The notes: generated by a model not told the origin, from the sequence alone. Shown: positions 36,503 to 46,874, counted from the stretch's first letter. The stretch: 64,000 nt of DNA from Proteiniphilum saccharofermentans (GCF_900095135.1 NZ_LT605205.1:3782001-3846000); one strand, 5' to 3'. Numbers and translations are program-made.

Positions 36503-38236
36503 ATGCATAATTCAGAACTGAGTGAACAGGAAATCATACGCAGGCAAAGCCTGGAAGAGTTGAGAGCACTGGGAGTGGAACCTTATCCCGCCGCACTGTA
36601 TAATGTAAATGCCTATTCCACCGAGATAAAAGATGAATTCAACGACGACGCCGAGCAGCGTAAAGTAAGTATTGCCGGACGGATCATGAGCCGCCGGATC
36701 ATGGGGAAAGCATCCTTTATTGAGTTAATGGACTCCAAAGGTCGTATTCAGGTCTATATTACGCGCGACAATATTTGCCCTGATGAAGATAAAGAATTCT
36801 ATAACACCGTCTTCAAAAGACTGACTGATATAGGTGATTTCGTCGGAATTGAGGGTTTCGTTTTCCGCACCAAAACAGGGGAGATCTCCGTACATGCAGA
36901 AAAACTCACCTTGTTGTCAAAATCATTGAGACCGCTGCCTGTCGTGAAAATGAAAGACGGCGTGGCGTACGATAAATTCTCCGATCCCGAATTACGGTAC
37001 CGCAGGCGGTATGTAGACTTGTTAGTGAATGACGGTATAAAAGATATTTTCGTAAAGCGTACCCGCATCTTCGATGCCATGCGTGAATTCTTTAACGGCT
37101 ATGGCTATCTGGAAGTAGATACCCCCGTACTGCAAAATATTCCCGGTGGAGCTGCAGCGAGACCATTCATCACCCACATGAATGCACTCGATATCGAACT
37201 CTATCTCCGGATCGCCAATGAACTTTATCTGAAACGGTTGATCGTGGGCGGACTTGAGGGTGTTTATGAGTTCTCACGCAACTTCCGCAATGAGGGGATG
37301 GATCGGACGCACAATCCGGAATTCACGGTAATGGAAATATACGTTTCCTATAAAGATTATAAGTGGATGATGGAGTTCACCGAACAGATGCTGGAGCACG
37401 TTACGATGAAAGTACTCGGGACGACAAAAGCGAAAGTGGGTGATACGGAGATCGATTTCAAAGCGCCCTATCGACGGGTTACCATGATCGACGCCATCAA
37501 GGAACACACCGGCATTGATATCAGTGGAATGGACGAGGCTCAACTGCGTGATATATGTAAACAGCTGGATGTGGAACAGGACGAGACCATGGGTAAAGGC
37601 AAACTGATCGACGAGATCTTCGGTGAAAAAGCCGAAGGAAAATATATACAGCCTACCTTTATCATCGACTATCCCATCGAGATGTCACCACTCTGTAAAC
37701 GCCATCGTGAAAATCCTGACCTGACCGAACGGTTTGAACTGATGGTCAACGGGAAAGAGCTGGCCAACGCCTATACGGAACTGAATGATCCGATTGACCA
37801 GCGTGAACGATTTGAAGAGCAACTCCGGCTCTCGGAGAAAGGAGACGATGAAGCAATGTTCATAGACCAGGATTTCCTGCGCGCCTTAGAATACGGCATG
37901 CCCCCCACATCAGGGATGGGTATCGGGATGGACAGGCTTGCCATGTTGCTTACGGGACAAACCTCTATACAGGAAGTGCTGCTTTTCCCGATGATGCGTC
38001 CGGAAAAAACAGTCAAAAAAGATGCCGCATCACATTATACCGACATCGGTATCCCGCAGGAGTGGGTCGATCCGCTTCAGCAGGCGGGATATATCCGGGT
38101 AAAAAGTCTCAAAGAACTGAATCCCAACAAACTCCATCAGGAGATATGTGGATTGAATAAAAAATTCAAACTGAATTTGGTCAATCCTACTCCTGATGAG
38201 GTAAAAACATGGGTAGCTAATGCCTCGGAACTTTAA
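36503..38236 (+). CDS. lysS: lysyl-tRNA synthetase, class II
   Basis: 577 aa. It charges tRNA-Lys. OB-fold anticodon-binding domain (about 55-150: [21 protein letters not shown]), class II core with motif 2 [20 protein letters not shown] (about 258-277) and motif 3 [15 protein letters not shown] (about 470-484). After motif 3 and a normal end near residue 500 there is an extra ~75-residue tail ([27 protein letters not shown]...), which I recall in Bacteroidetes LysRS. It is followed 24 bp later by gpsA. Confidence 0.97.
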   Translation: MHNSELSEQEIIRRQSLEELRALGVEPYPAALYNVNAYSTEIKDEFNDDAEQRKVSIAGRIMSRRIMGKASFIELMDSKGRIQVYITRDNICPDEDKEFYNTVFKRLTDIGDFVGIEGFVFRTKTGEISVHAEKLTLLSKSLRPLPVVKMKDGVAYDKFSDPELRYRRRYVDLLVNDGIKDIFVKRTRIFDAMREFFNGYGYLEVDTPVLQNIPGGAAARPFITHMNALDIELYLRIANELYLKRLIVGGLEGVYEFSRNFRNEGMDRTHNPEFTVMEIYVSYKDYKWMMEFTEQMLEHVTMKVLGTTKAKVGDTEIDFKAPYRRVTMIDAIKEHTGIDISGMDEAQLRDICKQLDVEQDETMGKGKLIDEIFGEKAEGKYIQPTFIIDYPIEMSPLCKRHRENPDLTERFELMVNGKELANAYTELNDPIDQRERFEEQLRLSEKGDDEAMFIDQDFLRALEYGMPPTSGMGIGMDRLAMLLTGQTSIQEVLLFPMMRPEKTVKKDAASHYTDIGIPQEWVDPLQQAGYIRVKSLKELNPNKLHQEICGLNKKFKLNLVNPTPDEVKTWVANASEL

Positions 38237-38260
38237 AGCCTGATTGTAAAAAAACATATA

Positions 38261-39256
38261 ATGGATTCTATCGGCAAAATTTGTATTCTGGGCGGCGGAA
38301 CATGGGGAACGGCGCTGGCAAAAATCGTACTGATGAACCAGAAGCATATGAACTGGTTCATCCGGCGGGATGATCAGATAGAGGGTTTTTATAAGCTCGG
38401 CCACAACCCCGGCTATCTGCCCAATGTGAAATTCAACCTGGCCCAGATCACCTTCTATTCGAATCTGGAAAAGGCAATCAAGGACTCCGACACCATCATC
38501 ATCGCTATCCCTTCTCCCTATGTGAAACAATATTTCCGGCGTATCTGGAACAATACCTTCAAAGGAAAATTCATGGTATCGGCACTGAAAGGGATCATTC
38601 CAAACGACAACATGGTGATGAGTGAATTCCTTGCCAGTAATTTTAAGATTCCTATCGAAAATACAGGCGTGCTTTCCGGCCCCTGCCATGCCGAAGAGGT
38701 GGCATTGGAACGGCTCTCATTCCTGACCGTTGCCAGCAAAGACCAGACAAAGGCGAAACTGCTTTCGGAAGCCATCAACTCGAGAATACTCAAGGCTGCC
38801 GTCTCGGATGATGTGGTGGGTATTGAACTGGCTGCCGTACTGAAGAACATCTACGCCATCGCTGCAGGTATCTGCCAGGGATTGTTGTATGGCGATAATT
38901 TCCAGGCGGTGCTGATGAGCAACTGCGCCAAGGAGATGTCGCGATTCCTCAATGGAGTGATTCCGCTTGAACGCAACATCACCGAACAGCACTACCTTGG
39001 AGACATGCTTGTGACAGGCTATTCACAGTTCAGTAGGAACAGAACGCTCGGAGCAATGATCGGGAAAGGCTATTCCGTGAAGTCAGCGCAACTGGAAATG
39101 GAGATGATTGCGGAAGGATACTACGGGGCAAAGTGTATCCATGAATTGAACAGCCGCTTCAACATCGATATCCCCATTGCAGAAACGGTCTACCGGATAC
39201 TTTACGAAAAGCTCTCCCCACAAAATGGCATTAAGAAGCTGATCGACTTCTTCTGA
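38261..39256 (+). CDS. gpsA: glycerol-3-phosphate dehydrogenase [NAD(P)+]
   Basis: 331 aa. It makes sn-glycerol-3-phosphate from dihydroxyacetone phosphate for phospholipids. N-terminal Rossmann motif ILGGGTWGTALAKI (about 7-20), LSGPCHAEEVALERLS (about 137-152, usually GPSHAEEV), and the catalytic-Lys region ELAAVLKNIYAIAAGICQGL (about 190-209). It sits between lysS and pgi on one strand, probably co-transcribed with lysS. Confidence 0.95.
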   Translation: MDSIGKICILGGGTWGTALAKIVLMNQKHMNWFIRRDDQIEGFYKLGHNPGYLPNVKFNLAQITFYSNLEKAIKDSDTIIIAIPSPYVKQYFRRIWNNTFKGKFMVSALKGIIPNDNMVMSEFLASNFKIPIENTGVLSGPCHAEEVALERLSFLTVASKDQTKAKLLSEAINSRILKAAVSDDVVGIELAAVLKNIYAIAAGICQGLLYGDNFQAVLMSNCAKEMSRFLNGVIPLERNITEQHYLGDMLVTGYSQFSRNRTLGAMIGKGYSVKSAQLEMEMIAEGYYGAKCIHELNSRFNIDIPIAETVYRILYEKLSPQNGIKKLIDFF

Positions 39257-39439
39257 AAAATCAGAGGAAGAGCGGAAAAGTGACCGGGGAGACCGGGTGA
39301 ATGGGAGACCGGGGAGAAGGCCCCTAAGTGGGAAGCGAAGGAATTTAATAAGACTAAATAATGAAGAATTATTATTCTTGACTTCTCAACTTCAGACTTC
39401 TAATTTCTAGTTTCAATCAAATAAACAAATCAACAAAAA

Positions 39440-40789
39440 ATGGATACGATTCAATTACAGATTAAAGATCTCTCCGGATTCCTTTCGGAAGAGGATATTC
39501 TGAAACAGTCGGCACAGGCAGCAGCCTGCAACCAGGCGCTCCATAACGGCTCCCGCGAGGGGAATGATTTCTTGGGATGGGTAGACCTACCTTCTTCAAT
39601 TACTGATCAGGTATTGAGAGAAATTGAAGATGCAGCCACAGTACTCCGCACTCACTGCGATGCTGTGGTAGTAGTGGGTATTGGCGGAAGTTACCTCGGC
39701 GCCCGTGCGGTGATCGACGCGCTCTCCTCTTCATTCGACTGGTTACAGGAAAAAGAAGACCGCAAAAATCCTGTCATCCTTTATGCCGGGAACAATATCA
39801 GCGAAGACTACCTTTACGAACTGATGCGGTACCTCAATGACAAGCGATTCGGTATCATCAATATCTCGAAATCGGGTACAACCACCGAACCGGCCATCGC
39901 TTTCCGGTTACTGAAAGACCAACTGGAGGAGAAGGTGGGCAAAGAGGAAGCCAGAAAACGGATTGTAGCCATCACCGATGCATCGAAAGGTGCGCTTCGG
40001 ACCTTGGCCGACACCGAAGGATACAAAACATTTGTTATCCCCGATAATGTAGGAGGGCGTTACTCCGTACTCACACCGGTGGGATTACTTCCGATTGCCG
40101 TAGCAGGAATAGATATCCGTAAACTGGTAGCCGGAGCTGTGGAGATAGAAAAGGCTACCGTGCCTTCCACTTCGTTCGATTACAATCTCCCCGCCATCTA
40201 CGCGGTAATCCGCAATGAACTATATAAACGGGGTAAGAAGATCGAGATCCTGGTGAATTATCACCCCAAACTCCACTTCCTGGCCGAGTGGTGGAAACAA
40301 CTCTACGGCGAAAGTGAAGGAAAAGAGAATGTGGGTATCTTTCCGGCTGCGGTCGATTTCACTACCGACCTGCACTCCATGGGTCAGTGGATACAGGAAG
40401 GTGAACGCACCATCTTCGAAACGGTGATAACGATTGGAGAAGCCAACGAGAAAGTACAGATTCCCCATGATGACAAGGACCTCGACGGGTTGAACTACTT
40501 AGAGGGAAAACGGGTGGATGAAGTCAACAAGATGGCGGAACTGGGCACCCGCATCGCCCATGTGGATGGAGGCGTCCCCAACCTCACAATAGAGATACCC
40601 AAGTTGAACGAAAAGTATATCGGACAATTGATCTATTTTTTCGAAAAAGCGTGCGGCATCAGCGGCTATCTACTCGGGATCAACCCCTTCGACCAACCGG
40701 GAGTAGAAGCTTACAAAAAGAATATGTTCGCCCTGCTGGAAAAACCGGGCTTCGAAGAAGCAACCAAAGCAATCAAAGCAAGGTTATAA
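39440..40789 (+). CDS. pgi: glucose-6-phosphate isomerase
   Basis: 449 aa, the short bacterial form. It interconverts glucose-6-phosphate and fructose-6-phosphate. Sugar-isomerase phosphate-binding motifs [17 protein letters not shown] (about 74-90) and [15 protein letters not shown] (about 141-155); PGI signature region [14 protein letters not shown] (about 203-216). The catalytic Glu region SEGKENVG and the His/Lys end [12 protein letters not shown] are present. A 183-bp low-complexity spacer (G-rich GGGAGACCGGGG repeats) separates it from gpsA; a strong terminator follows. Confidence 0.96.
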   Translation: MDTIQLQIKDLSGFLSEEDILKQSAQAAACNQALHNGSREGNDFLGWVDLPSSITDQVLREIEDAATVLRTHCDAVVVVGIGGSYLGARAVIDALSSSFDWLQEKEDRKNPVILYAGNNISEDYLYELMRYLNDKRFGIINISKSGTTTEPAIAFRLLKDQLEEKVGKEEARKRIVAITDASKGALRTLADTEGYKTFVIPDNVGGRYSVLTPVGLLPIAVAGIDIRKLVAGAVEIEKATVPSTSFDYNLPAIYAVIRNELYKRGKKIEILVNYHPKLHFLAEWWKQLYGESEGKENVGIFPAAVDFTTDLHSMGQWIQEGERTIFETVITIGEANEKVQIPHDDKDLDGLNYLEGKRVDEVNKMAELGTRIAHVDGGVPNLTIEIPKLNEKYIGQLIYFFEKACGISGYLLGINPFDQPGVEAYKKNMFALLEKPGFEEATKAIKARL

Positions 40790-40808
40790 GCCAACAATCA
40801 CCTATTGG

Positions 40809-40849
40809 AAAATCGGACAAGCCCATGTTTGTCCGATTTTTTGTTTTTT
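40809..40849 (+). terminator. intrinsic terminator after pgi
   Basis: Perfect 12-bp stem AAAATCGGACAA / TTGTCCGATTTT with an 8-nt loop, then TTTTGTTTTTT. It begins 20 bp after the pgi stop. Confidence 0.92.
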
Positions 40850-40905
40850 CAATGGGTCAGGAGGGATTTTTCATCTATCTATATGGTTTTCAAAAGAAAA
40901 TCATC

Positions 40906-40913
40906 TATATTTG
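40906..40913 (+). promoter_or_regulatory. -7 element before the 42-aa ORF
   Basis: TATATTTG, matching TAnnTTTG, ending 17 bp before the ATG at 40931; the transcript would have almost no leader. Confidence 0.4.
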
Positions 40914-40930
40914 GAGAAAAATCAGAAACA

Positions 40931-41059
40931 ATGTCAACCGCTGAATTAAAATTACAAATATTCCCACAGGTAGATTCCCTTGACCAAAAGAGTCTGGAAA
41001 AGTTGCATCATATTGTGGATACACTTATTGATCGTCTATATAATAGCATAATACATTAG
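40931..41059 (+). CDS. small protein, 42 aa, antitoxin-like N-terminus
   Basis: Starts MSTAELKLQIFPQVDSLDQ. From memory this resembles short Bacteroidetes proteins (T-A-x-L-K-L-x-I-F start) that precede RelE-like toxins. No toxin follows, and the protein is shorter than those. The frame is open further upstream (to 40805), but that part overlaps the pgi terminator, so I place the start at 40931, next to a -7 element. It may be an orphan antitoxin or a remnant. Confidence 0.5.
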   Translation: MSTAELKLQIFPQVDSLDQKSLEKLHHIVDTLIDRLYNSIIH

Positions 41060-41111
41060 CAGGGATAGCAATCAGCGTTCCGAAATACTTCAGAAAAAGG
41101 TATTATTATTT

Positions 41112-42419
41112 TTATTTGGTAGCGTCTGTTGGATTGTTAATCGGCCCAATGTATTCTTTTGCGACAACCAAATTTGCAAATTTGATGTAGCTGGAAGGGG
41201 CGTTGGGATCATCATGAAAAAACTCGAACCAAAGCCAGTTGATGTTCAGATCAACATCTGTTCTCCATTGAAACCCTTCGAATGGAGTACCAGCAGGGTT
41301 GTTATACCATTTATCCCTTAACCAGTAGCCATTCGGGAAACCAGGTCCCCAGTGACCGACAGGAACACCATCTTGCCAGACTTTCAATTCACCATTATGG
41401 GCGGTAACCGGATCATTCAATTTGATCATTATTTCAATACACATCCATTCGTCAAACGTGACTACTGGAGCTTCTTCGGAGGCAGGCGAGTTATAACCTG
41501 CACGACCTTCATTAATCGTTGTATTTCCATAACAGTTTTCTCCTTCATTGAAGCTACGCATGCCTCCCCAATAAAGATAGGTATCCATTCCCTCCGGAGC
41601 CTGGGAATTTCTCCAAACAGGTTCGTAGGAGATAATCAACCTGCTGTCTCCCAAACCACAGGTGCCTGCTCTGGGAAATGTGTACGAAGTTGAAGGATTG
41701 TGACCACCAAACCATACACTCTCATGATGAAAATATCCATTTGACGATGTTGGATATTTCACATAGTAGCGGACATAAATAATGTTGTTAAATCCCGGTG
41801 AAAATTTTTTGAACAAATGACCACCATTATTTACCCCGCCGCTTATACTGGTCATTTTTAAAGAATACGATTCCTTACTTCCTGTAGGTACGTCTACCTC
41901 GTCTATCGACATTCCTTCAGGATTCAATTTATCATCATATCGACTAAGAATGTTTGTCATCCCGTTGTTAAACTTTTCAACATAAAGAACGTTAGCGTCA
42001 TTTTCAATTCCTATGTCATTTGGATAAGAATCTGCAAGTGATACATTGGTAAAAGTAACAATCACTTTAATAACTGTTGATTTATTTTGTCCATCGGTCA
42101 CTGTGACAACTGTTTCGCCAACATTTACTCCTTTTATGATAATCGTTGTTTCCTTTACAGTGGCAGTAACCTTTGTCTCATCGGCAGATTGTATAGAATA
42201 ATTTCCGTTGCCGGTTTTAATCTTAACTTGAGCCTCTTCTCCCACTTTTACTGAAATTTCAGCCTTATCCACAGTCAGTTCTATGCTTGAATTCCCACTT
42301 CCGTACGAAACAAGCACAACAATCAGGTTTATTGCTAATAATATGCTTAGCGCTCTTTTCACAATTATTTTAATATTGATGTATCTAATTACAGTAATTG
42401 GTAAATCATATAATCTCAT
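41112..42419 (-). CDS. secreted protein with Ig-like (Big_2) domain and lyase-like beta-sandwich
   Basis: 435 aa. An N-terminal hydrophobic segment (about 20-40) ends LVVLVSYGSGNSS. The sequence has the shape of a lipobox, but the expected Cys is Tyr (codon TAC). Then comes a bacterial Ig-like domain (about 45-120: IELTVDKAEISVKVGEEAQV), and a long beta-rich domain (about 165-430) with aromatic-rich strands (YVRYYVKYP; HHESVWFGGHN; FDEWMCIEIMIKLND; WRTDVDLNINWLWFEFFHDD). It looks like a concanavalin-type polysaccharide lyase or binding domain. Substrate not known. Placed at the PUL edge with an operator-like site upstream. Confidence 0.65.
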   Translation of the reverse strand: MRLYDLPITVIRYINIKIIVKRALSILLAINLIVVLVSYGSGNSSIELTVDKAEISVKVGEEAQVKIKTGNGNYSIQSADETKVTATVKETTIIIKGVNVGETVVTVTDGQNKSTVIKVIVTFTNVSLADSYPNDIGIENDANVLYVEKFNNGMTNILSRYDDKLNPEGMSIDEVDVPTGSKESYSLKMTSISGGVNNGGHLFKKFSPGFNNIIYVRYYVKYPTSSNGYFHHESVWFGGHNPSTSYTFPRAGTCGLGDSRLIISYEPVWRNSQAPEGMDTYLYWGGMRSFNEGENCYGNTTINEGRAGYNSPASEEAPVVTFDEWMCIEIMIKLNDPVTAHNGELKVWQDGVPVGHWGPGFPNGYWLRDKWYNNPAGTPFEGFQWRTDVDLNINWLWFEFFHDDPNAPSSYIKFANLVVAKEYIGPINNPTDATK

Positions 42420-42493
42420 AAAACCATTGGATTACAGTTCTGATTTATGAATTACTCTTAGGTTAAGACGTATTTATATTACCGATGAATATA

Positions 42494-42509
42494 TTTTTCG
42501 AAATTTTTC
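42494..42509. promoter_or_regulatory. weak DeoR-operator-like site upstream of 41112-42419
   Basis: TTTTTCGAAATTTTTC, related to the perfect TTTCGAAATATTTCGAAA sites in this PUL. It lies 75 bp upstream of the gene start. Confidence 0.3.
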
Positions 42510-42615
42510 TCATAACATAATTATTTTGTACTATTTTAATTGCAAATAAACAAAAAGTAAACAAGGAGACGTAACAATAATCAACTACTGCAAAACAAAA
42601 AATCATATTATACGG

Positions 42616-44079
42616 CTATAATAACCGTTTGTCAAGGTTATTCTTCCCCGGTACAGGATAATTAAAAGCAGCGTCATCCAACACAAGTATCCAGTCAGTT
42701 AACTCTCCCTTATCGGGCGAAATAAATGTTCTTTTATCCTGCACATTTTCAAATGTATCAAAAAGGGTTGCTTCTCCATTCCGCGGATTATACCACCATG
42801 CTTTTATCTTTATTCCTTTTATGACTTTCATATTGACAGTAAAAGCACGTCCCACAGGACAGTAAATCATCACGTAAGTACCATCCGTATCCCGGGTTGC
42901 CACGAACCGGTAACGACCCTCCCCGGGAACTGAAGTCGGGATCTCTCCCTTCACTATAATTGAGGGATCAGGTATTCTCGTAAGGAAAGGACGCGATTCC
43001 ATCAGTCTCTTTCCATAGATCATCTGCGAAGCTCCCGGTTGGTCAAGCGCATCTTTCCACGACATTAACGGATTATTGATAGGACGTCTTTCTTTTTCAG
43101 GATCGTACATCTGCCATATCGAATGATGCCCATAGGTATGACCGAATGCACCATCAAAAAGGTTCCAGTACAGTGTCCTTCTCACATCGGCAGCTATAGA
43201 ATGCCCCTGATTGGCAGCATCAAAATGTATGGGATGATCTTCATATAAGGGTTCCCCATCGAATACCGGTTTAATAGGTTCCCTGTTATAATCATTCAGT
43301 GTTTTACTATACTTGCTTGTATAATCAGGGGTATGTCCGTTCTGACGCATATTGAAATCCAACCAGGCATCGTTATGGAATGATTCTGCAGAACCTCTTC
43401 CACCACGCGGATGAAAACTCAGAAGATGTGTTCCGTCATCACCCGCTTTAATGCCTTCAGCCATTGCCCTTGTTATTTCATAATGGAGGTCGCTGGTTAC
43501 AAACCTGTCACCTCCTAATATCCATATTACATTTTTATCTTTATACCGTCTTCCTAAAAACTCACCGTAAATCCGGGCATTTTCGGGTGTGAAAATCAGG
43601 AATTTCTCATCATGCCAGTAACGTCCCCATGTAGGAAGGAAACCAATGTACATTCCGAGATCATTTGCCCTATCAACAATATAGTCTACATGGTCCCAAT
43701 AATCGTTATCAGGATCCTCTTTTACGGCCGGTTGTGCAGGATCCAGATCATTAAGCGGCAGATGACCGTAAGGGTTTGGCACGGTATGTCCATCCAATTC
43801 CGCCAATGCCACTGCCTGGATAACATTAAAACCTTTTTCCGCTCTGTCTTCCAGATATTTATTGACCTCTTCCCTATTCAGGCGGTGAAAAAGCTCCCAG
43901 GCGGTATCACCAAGATAGAAAAAAGGAGTGCCATCCTCATGTTGCAGAAAACGTTTATTCTCCGAAACTTCTAATTTTCCACGAGAAAAAACATCCTGTT
44001 CCGGCTGTTTCGGATTTACAGTAGAACATGAAAATAAAACCGCAAGAAGTAGGAAATTAGATAAAATTCGTAAGATCAT
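42616..44079 (-). CDS. GH140-like glycosidase (DUF4038, apiosidase-like) lipoprotein
   Basis: 487 aa, lipobox VLFSCS. Catalytic TIM-barrel domain of the DUF4038 family (about 30-395): [22 protein letters not shown] near the start, [39 protein letters not shown] (candidate acid/base region), and [12 protein letters not shown] (candidate nucleophile region). The C-terminal ~90 residues are the collagen-binding-like domain (PF12904 type; [16 protein letters not shown]). Characterised GH140 enzymes cleave apiose from pectic rhamnogalacturonan II. It is 50 bp after the DUF1593 gene, so in one operon with it. Confidence 0.85.
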   Translation of the reverse strand: MILRILSNFLLLAVLFSCSTVNPKQPEQDVFSRGKLEVSENKRFLQHEDGTPFFYLGDTAWELFHRLNREEVNKYLEDRAEKGFNVIQAVALAELDGHTVPNPYGHLPLNDLDPAQPAVKEDPDNDYWDHVDYIVDRANDLGMYIGFLPTWGRYWHDEKFLIFTPENARIYGEFLGRRYKDKNVIWILGGDRFVTSDLHYEITRAMAEGIKAGDDGTHLLSFHPRGGRGSAESFHNDAWLDFNMRQNGHTPDYTSKYSKTLNDYNREPIKPVFDGEPLYEDHPIHFDAANQGHSIAADVRRTLYWNLFDGAFGHTYGHHSIWQMYDPEKERRPINNPLMSWKDALDQPGASQMIYGKRLMESRPFLTRIPDPSIIVKGEIPTSVPGEGRYRFVATRDTDGTYVMIYCPVGRAFTVNMKVIKGIKIKAWWYNPRNGEATLFDTFENVQDKRTFISPDKGELTDWILVLDDAAFNYPVPGKNNLDKRLL

Positions 44080-44129
44080 AAGCTTCAGAGTTGAAATTAA
44101 TTTATAACTATTAGAAAACTCACATTATG

Positions 44130-45464
44130 TCAATCATTAACATGTATAACAATACGTTTGTATGAAGTCAAAGACGGAATTCCATTATCGGTCACTTCCA
44201 ATATTAGATGAATAGTTCTACCTGCTTGATGTGGAGGGATTACTATACTACAATAACTTCCATCTGCGCAATAATCTACTGACATACAATCGGTATTACT
44301 TATTTCGTTATAGAAAAACCAGCAGAACGATAAAGAATCTCCATCCGGATCATACGTTCCTGTAGTTTTAAAAGTTAGTTTTTCTTCTCCATCCGCTTTT
44401 ATTTCCAATGCCTGTTTTCCAGAAATACCATTAACGACTATTACTGGGTTATGATTTGCATTATCAAATGGTTCAACACACCATTTTAACCTTGTCATAA
44501 AATCATGTTGAAATGAAGGCCTCCATCTTGAAACTGTATGTCGTTCATTAAGTGTGCCATTCAAAAAATCTTGTGCATCAGTATAAAGGTGATTACGCAA
44601 CAACCTATACCGTCCGCCCCATCCTCCCCAATCGGGTTTTTCGGGAATATTTAACCCGTTTTGAATCAAACCGAGAAATGATGGGGAGTCACCTTCCTTC
44701 ATTCCATCTGTACCGTGCCCATCCAACGGATAACAATCACTTAAAGCTCCATGTCCGTGAATACTTGTTTTAACCCATTCTCTATTTTGAATTGATGTGT
44801 TACCTGTCATATACATCCCTCTGTAAACAGAAACTTCTCTTAGTCCAAAATTATCGGGAAACATATATCCACTGGCAATATAACGGATATTTCTAAAATT
44901 ATTTATTATCCAATTACGATGCTTATCCTGATCTCCAATTGCGTAAACTTGTATTTTTTTGATAAATTGCCTAACTTCCGCTTCTGTTCTTATTTCTTTT
45001 ACATTCCAGAGAGCTTGAGCCAATTCACGTTGTCCTCCCCAAATTAAAATATGTATTGTATTTTCTGCATTATCGATTGTTTCAATTATAAAATCAGATG
45101 CCTCTGATTCATAACCGTCTCCAATATTAAATTGATCACCTTGCCCATTTTTAACTATTGAAGTCAAGTAATCTGGAGAAAGAAAATTTGAAGAATGAAG
45201 TAACAAATTAGGATATACCGAACGGTATGCTTGAATTTGTTTATATATAAGTTCCGGTTTTGTATCTTGTCCATGTCCGAGACGACTGGTGGCACAAATA
45301 GCTTTTATATTTAAATAATCTGAATAGAGTAGCAATCTCACCAAACTTTGTTCATCGTCTGTATCACCACCTATGTCAGTAAGAACTATTACTTTGGGGT
45401 TTTCGTCAGCATTACTCAATAATGCAGATAGGATAAAAATAAATATTAAAAAAAATATTTTCAT
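44130..45464 (-). CDS. DUF1593 nucleoside-hydrolase-like secreted protein (Sde182 type)
   Basis: 444 aa with signal peptide (to about residue 19). N-terminal nucleoside-hydrolase-like domain with the Asp-rich motif VLTDIGGDTDDEQSLVRLL (about 27-45; binds Ca in relatives) and ILIWGGQRELAQAL (about 140). The C-terminal Ig-like domain (about 345-440: KADGEEKLTFKTTGTYDPDGD) is typical of the Sde182 family. Such proteins occur in polysaccharide-degrading loci; the substrate is unclear. First gene of an operon with the GH140-like gene, with operator-like sequences around its promoter. Confidence 0.85.
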   Translation of the reverse strand: MKIFFLIFIFILSALLSNADENPKVIVLTDIGGDTDDEQSLVRLLLYSDYLNIKAICATSRLGHGQDTKPELIYKQIQAYRSVYPNLLLHSSNFLSPDYLTSIVKNGQGDQFNIGDGYESEASDFIIETIDNAENTIHILIWGGQRELAQALWNVKEIRTEAEVRQFIKKIQVYAIGDQDKHRNWIINNFRNIRYIASGYMFPDNFGLREVSVYRGMYMTGNTSIQNREWVKTSIHGHGALSDCYPLDGHGTDGMKEGDSPSFLGLIQNGLNIPEKPDWGGWGGRYRLLRNHLYTDAQDFLNGTLNERHTVSRWRPSFQHDFMTRLKWCVEPFDNANHNPVIVVNGISGKQALEIKADGEEKLTFKTTGTYDPDGDSLSFCWFFYNEISNTDCMSVDYCADGSYCSIVIPPHQAGRTIHLILEVTDNGIPSLTSYKRIVIHVND

Positions 45465-45628
45465 AATTCATTTTATTTCTACTTTGACAGATTCGGATTT
45501 TACATAAGATATGCACTATTAATGTCCTGTTGTCGTCGAATATGTCGGTGAATGATCTTATGATACAGCTGTTCATCAGTCATTTGTTTATAGAAATATA
45601 ATCTACCAAAGTAGAGTTAATATTTTAT

Positions 45629-45657
45629 CAAAAATAATTTATTCCGAAATATCCAAA
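45629..45657 (-). promoter_or_regulatory. promoter for DUF1593-GH140 operon, overlapped by operator half-sites
   Basis: Minus strand TTTG (45654-45657), 17 bp, TATTTTTG (45629-45636). Degenerate operator half-sites (TTCCGAAAT at 45642 and TTCGAAAG at 45661) flank the -33 box, a good place for a repressor. Confidence 0.45.
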
Positions 45658-45752
45658 AACTTCGAAAGATATGTTGTAAAACATTATTTACTCATATATA
45701 TATAATTAACTGTATAACAGCATTATGTATTACAAAGAGCACCCGATTGGCG

Positions 45753-45770
45753 TTTCGAAATATTTCGAAA
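45753..45770. promoter_or_regulatory. candidate DeoR operator (perfect copy 1)
   Basis: TTTCGAAATATTTCGAAA, identical to the sites at 46857 and 51057: two TTTCGAAA palindromes separated by TA. It lies about 290 bp upstream of the DUF1593 gene. Confidence 0.6.
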
Positions 45771-45994
45771 AATTGTTCTATCTCCCGTTGCCTCTTAATT
45801 CGTCCAGAAACCACCTTGCAAAAATGATAACCTACAGGGCCGGAACCACCCGACCAATAATCTAGCACCCTACTATAGCGGGGGGGGGGGGGATGAGATC
45901 AGGTCGTTAATAAAGGCGGGATAACAAACTCCCGGTTGATCTGATCCCGGCCATAAAAAAAGAGCTAAACATCATTTTATCCAATTTTATTGCC

Positions 45995-46780
45995 TTATTG
46001 ATATGAAGCGATATGAACCTTAATATTCCTACTTGTCAATTCAGATATTATTTTGGGGGGTATGTCTTCGTCTGTAACAATTGCGTCAATATCTTTCACT
46101 TGCGCTATAAATGCAAAACTTCTTTTGTCAAACTTGGAAGAATCAAATACAGCAATAGATTCTTTTGCCATGGATATCATCGTTTGATTAATATTTGCCT
46201 CTTCGAGATTGGGTGTAGAAATACCCTTTTCTATCGAAAAACTGTCGACACCCAAAAAGAGCTTGTCACAATAACATACTTTCAATACAGATTCAGCCAA
46301 AGGGCCAACGATCGACAGAGAGGATTCTCTCAGGTGACCACCTAATAAGATAACATTAAATCTGTCATATTTAGACACTTCCAATGCAATATCTATCGCA
46401 TTGGTCACTACAGTGAGGTTATGGAATTTATGCAGATTTTTAGCAATTTCCATGGTCGTTGTCCCAGAGTCTATAATAATAGTCTCATTCTCATTAATCA
46501 ATGATGCAGCTACACGTCCAATCGCTCTTTTCTGTTTATAATAGAAGAGCCTTTTTGCCTCTACACGCGCATCATTACCGTCAACCGTCGACGGTATACG
46601 AATTGCTCCTCCCCGGATTCTGAAAAGTAAATTACGTTTTTTTAAAATTTCTAGATCCTTCCGTATAGTCACCTCCGACAAGCCATACCTTTCGCATAGT
46701 TCCGAAATCATCACCCTCTCTTTTTGATTAAGTATCTGGATGATATCAGCCCTTCTCTCGTTAGTTGAATAGTTCTCCAT
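45995..46780 (-). CDS. DeoR/GlpR-family transcriptional regulator
   Basis: 261 aa. N-terminal DeoR winged helix (about 8-60: RADIIQILNQKERVMISELCE; LSEVTIRKDLEILKKRNLLFRIRGG), C-terminal DeoRC sugar-phosphate sensor (about 80-240: IIDSGTTTMEIAKNL; VTNAIDIALEVSKY; LLGGHLRESSLSIVGP; FLGVDSFSIEKGIST). Family members usually repress sugar catabolic genes and release DNA on binding a phosphorylated sugar. It sits inside the PUL, and a perfect operator-like site lies 77 bp upstream, suggesting autoregulation. Confidence 0.93.
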   Translation of the reverse strand: MENYSTNERRADIIQILNQKERVMISELCERYGLSEVTIRKDLEILKKRNLLFRIRGGAIRIPSTVDGNDARVEAKRLFYYKQKRAIGRVAASLINENETIIIDSGTTTMEIAKNLHKFHNLTVVTNAIDIALEVSKYDRFNVILLGGHLRESSLSIVGPLAESVLKVCYCDKLFLGVDSFSIEKGISTPNLEEANINQTMISMAKESIAVFDSSKFDKRSFAFIAQVKDIDAIVTDEDIPPKIISELTSRNIKVHIASYQ

Positions 46781-46856
46781 CGTTTTTTATTTGCAAATAT
46801 AATACTTTTGCTTAGAAACGAAATATATTGAAAGACATATTAAATAAAATAGCTTA

Positions 46857-46874
46857 TTTCGAAATATTTCGAAA
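46857..46874. promoter_or_regulatory. candidate DeoR operator (perfect copy 2)
   Basis: TTTCGAAATATTTCGAAA between deoR (minus) and the divergent BNR-protein gene (plus). A -7 match for deoR (TATATTTG, minus, 46794-46801) lies between the site and the gene. The rest of the 46781-47231 gap is AT-rich with no gene. Confidence 0.6.

Larger units (their letters stand above)
45465..45994. other. 530-bp gap between DUF1593 gene and deoR
   Basis: Holds the promoter and operator sites listed separately (45629-45770), a run of 13 G (45880-45892), and a large nested hairpin: GGGATGAGATCA (45890-45901) pairing with TGATCTGATCCC (45947-45958, one mismatch), with CGGGA/TCCCG inside. The hairpin has no T-tract after it in either direction. 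No gene seen. Confidence 0.6.

Noticed and set aside
40805-40930. 84-aa version of the small ORF
   Set aside because: The extra N-terminus is encoded across the pgi terminator hairpin and lies before the promoter match.
45887-45971. Terminator for deoR
   Set aside because: The hairpin is followed by C-rich sequence on the minus strand, not by a T-tract, and by A-rich sequence on the plus strand.
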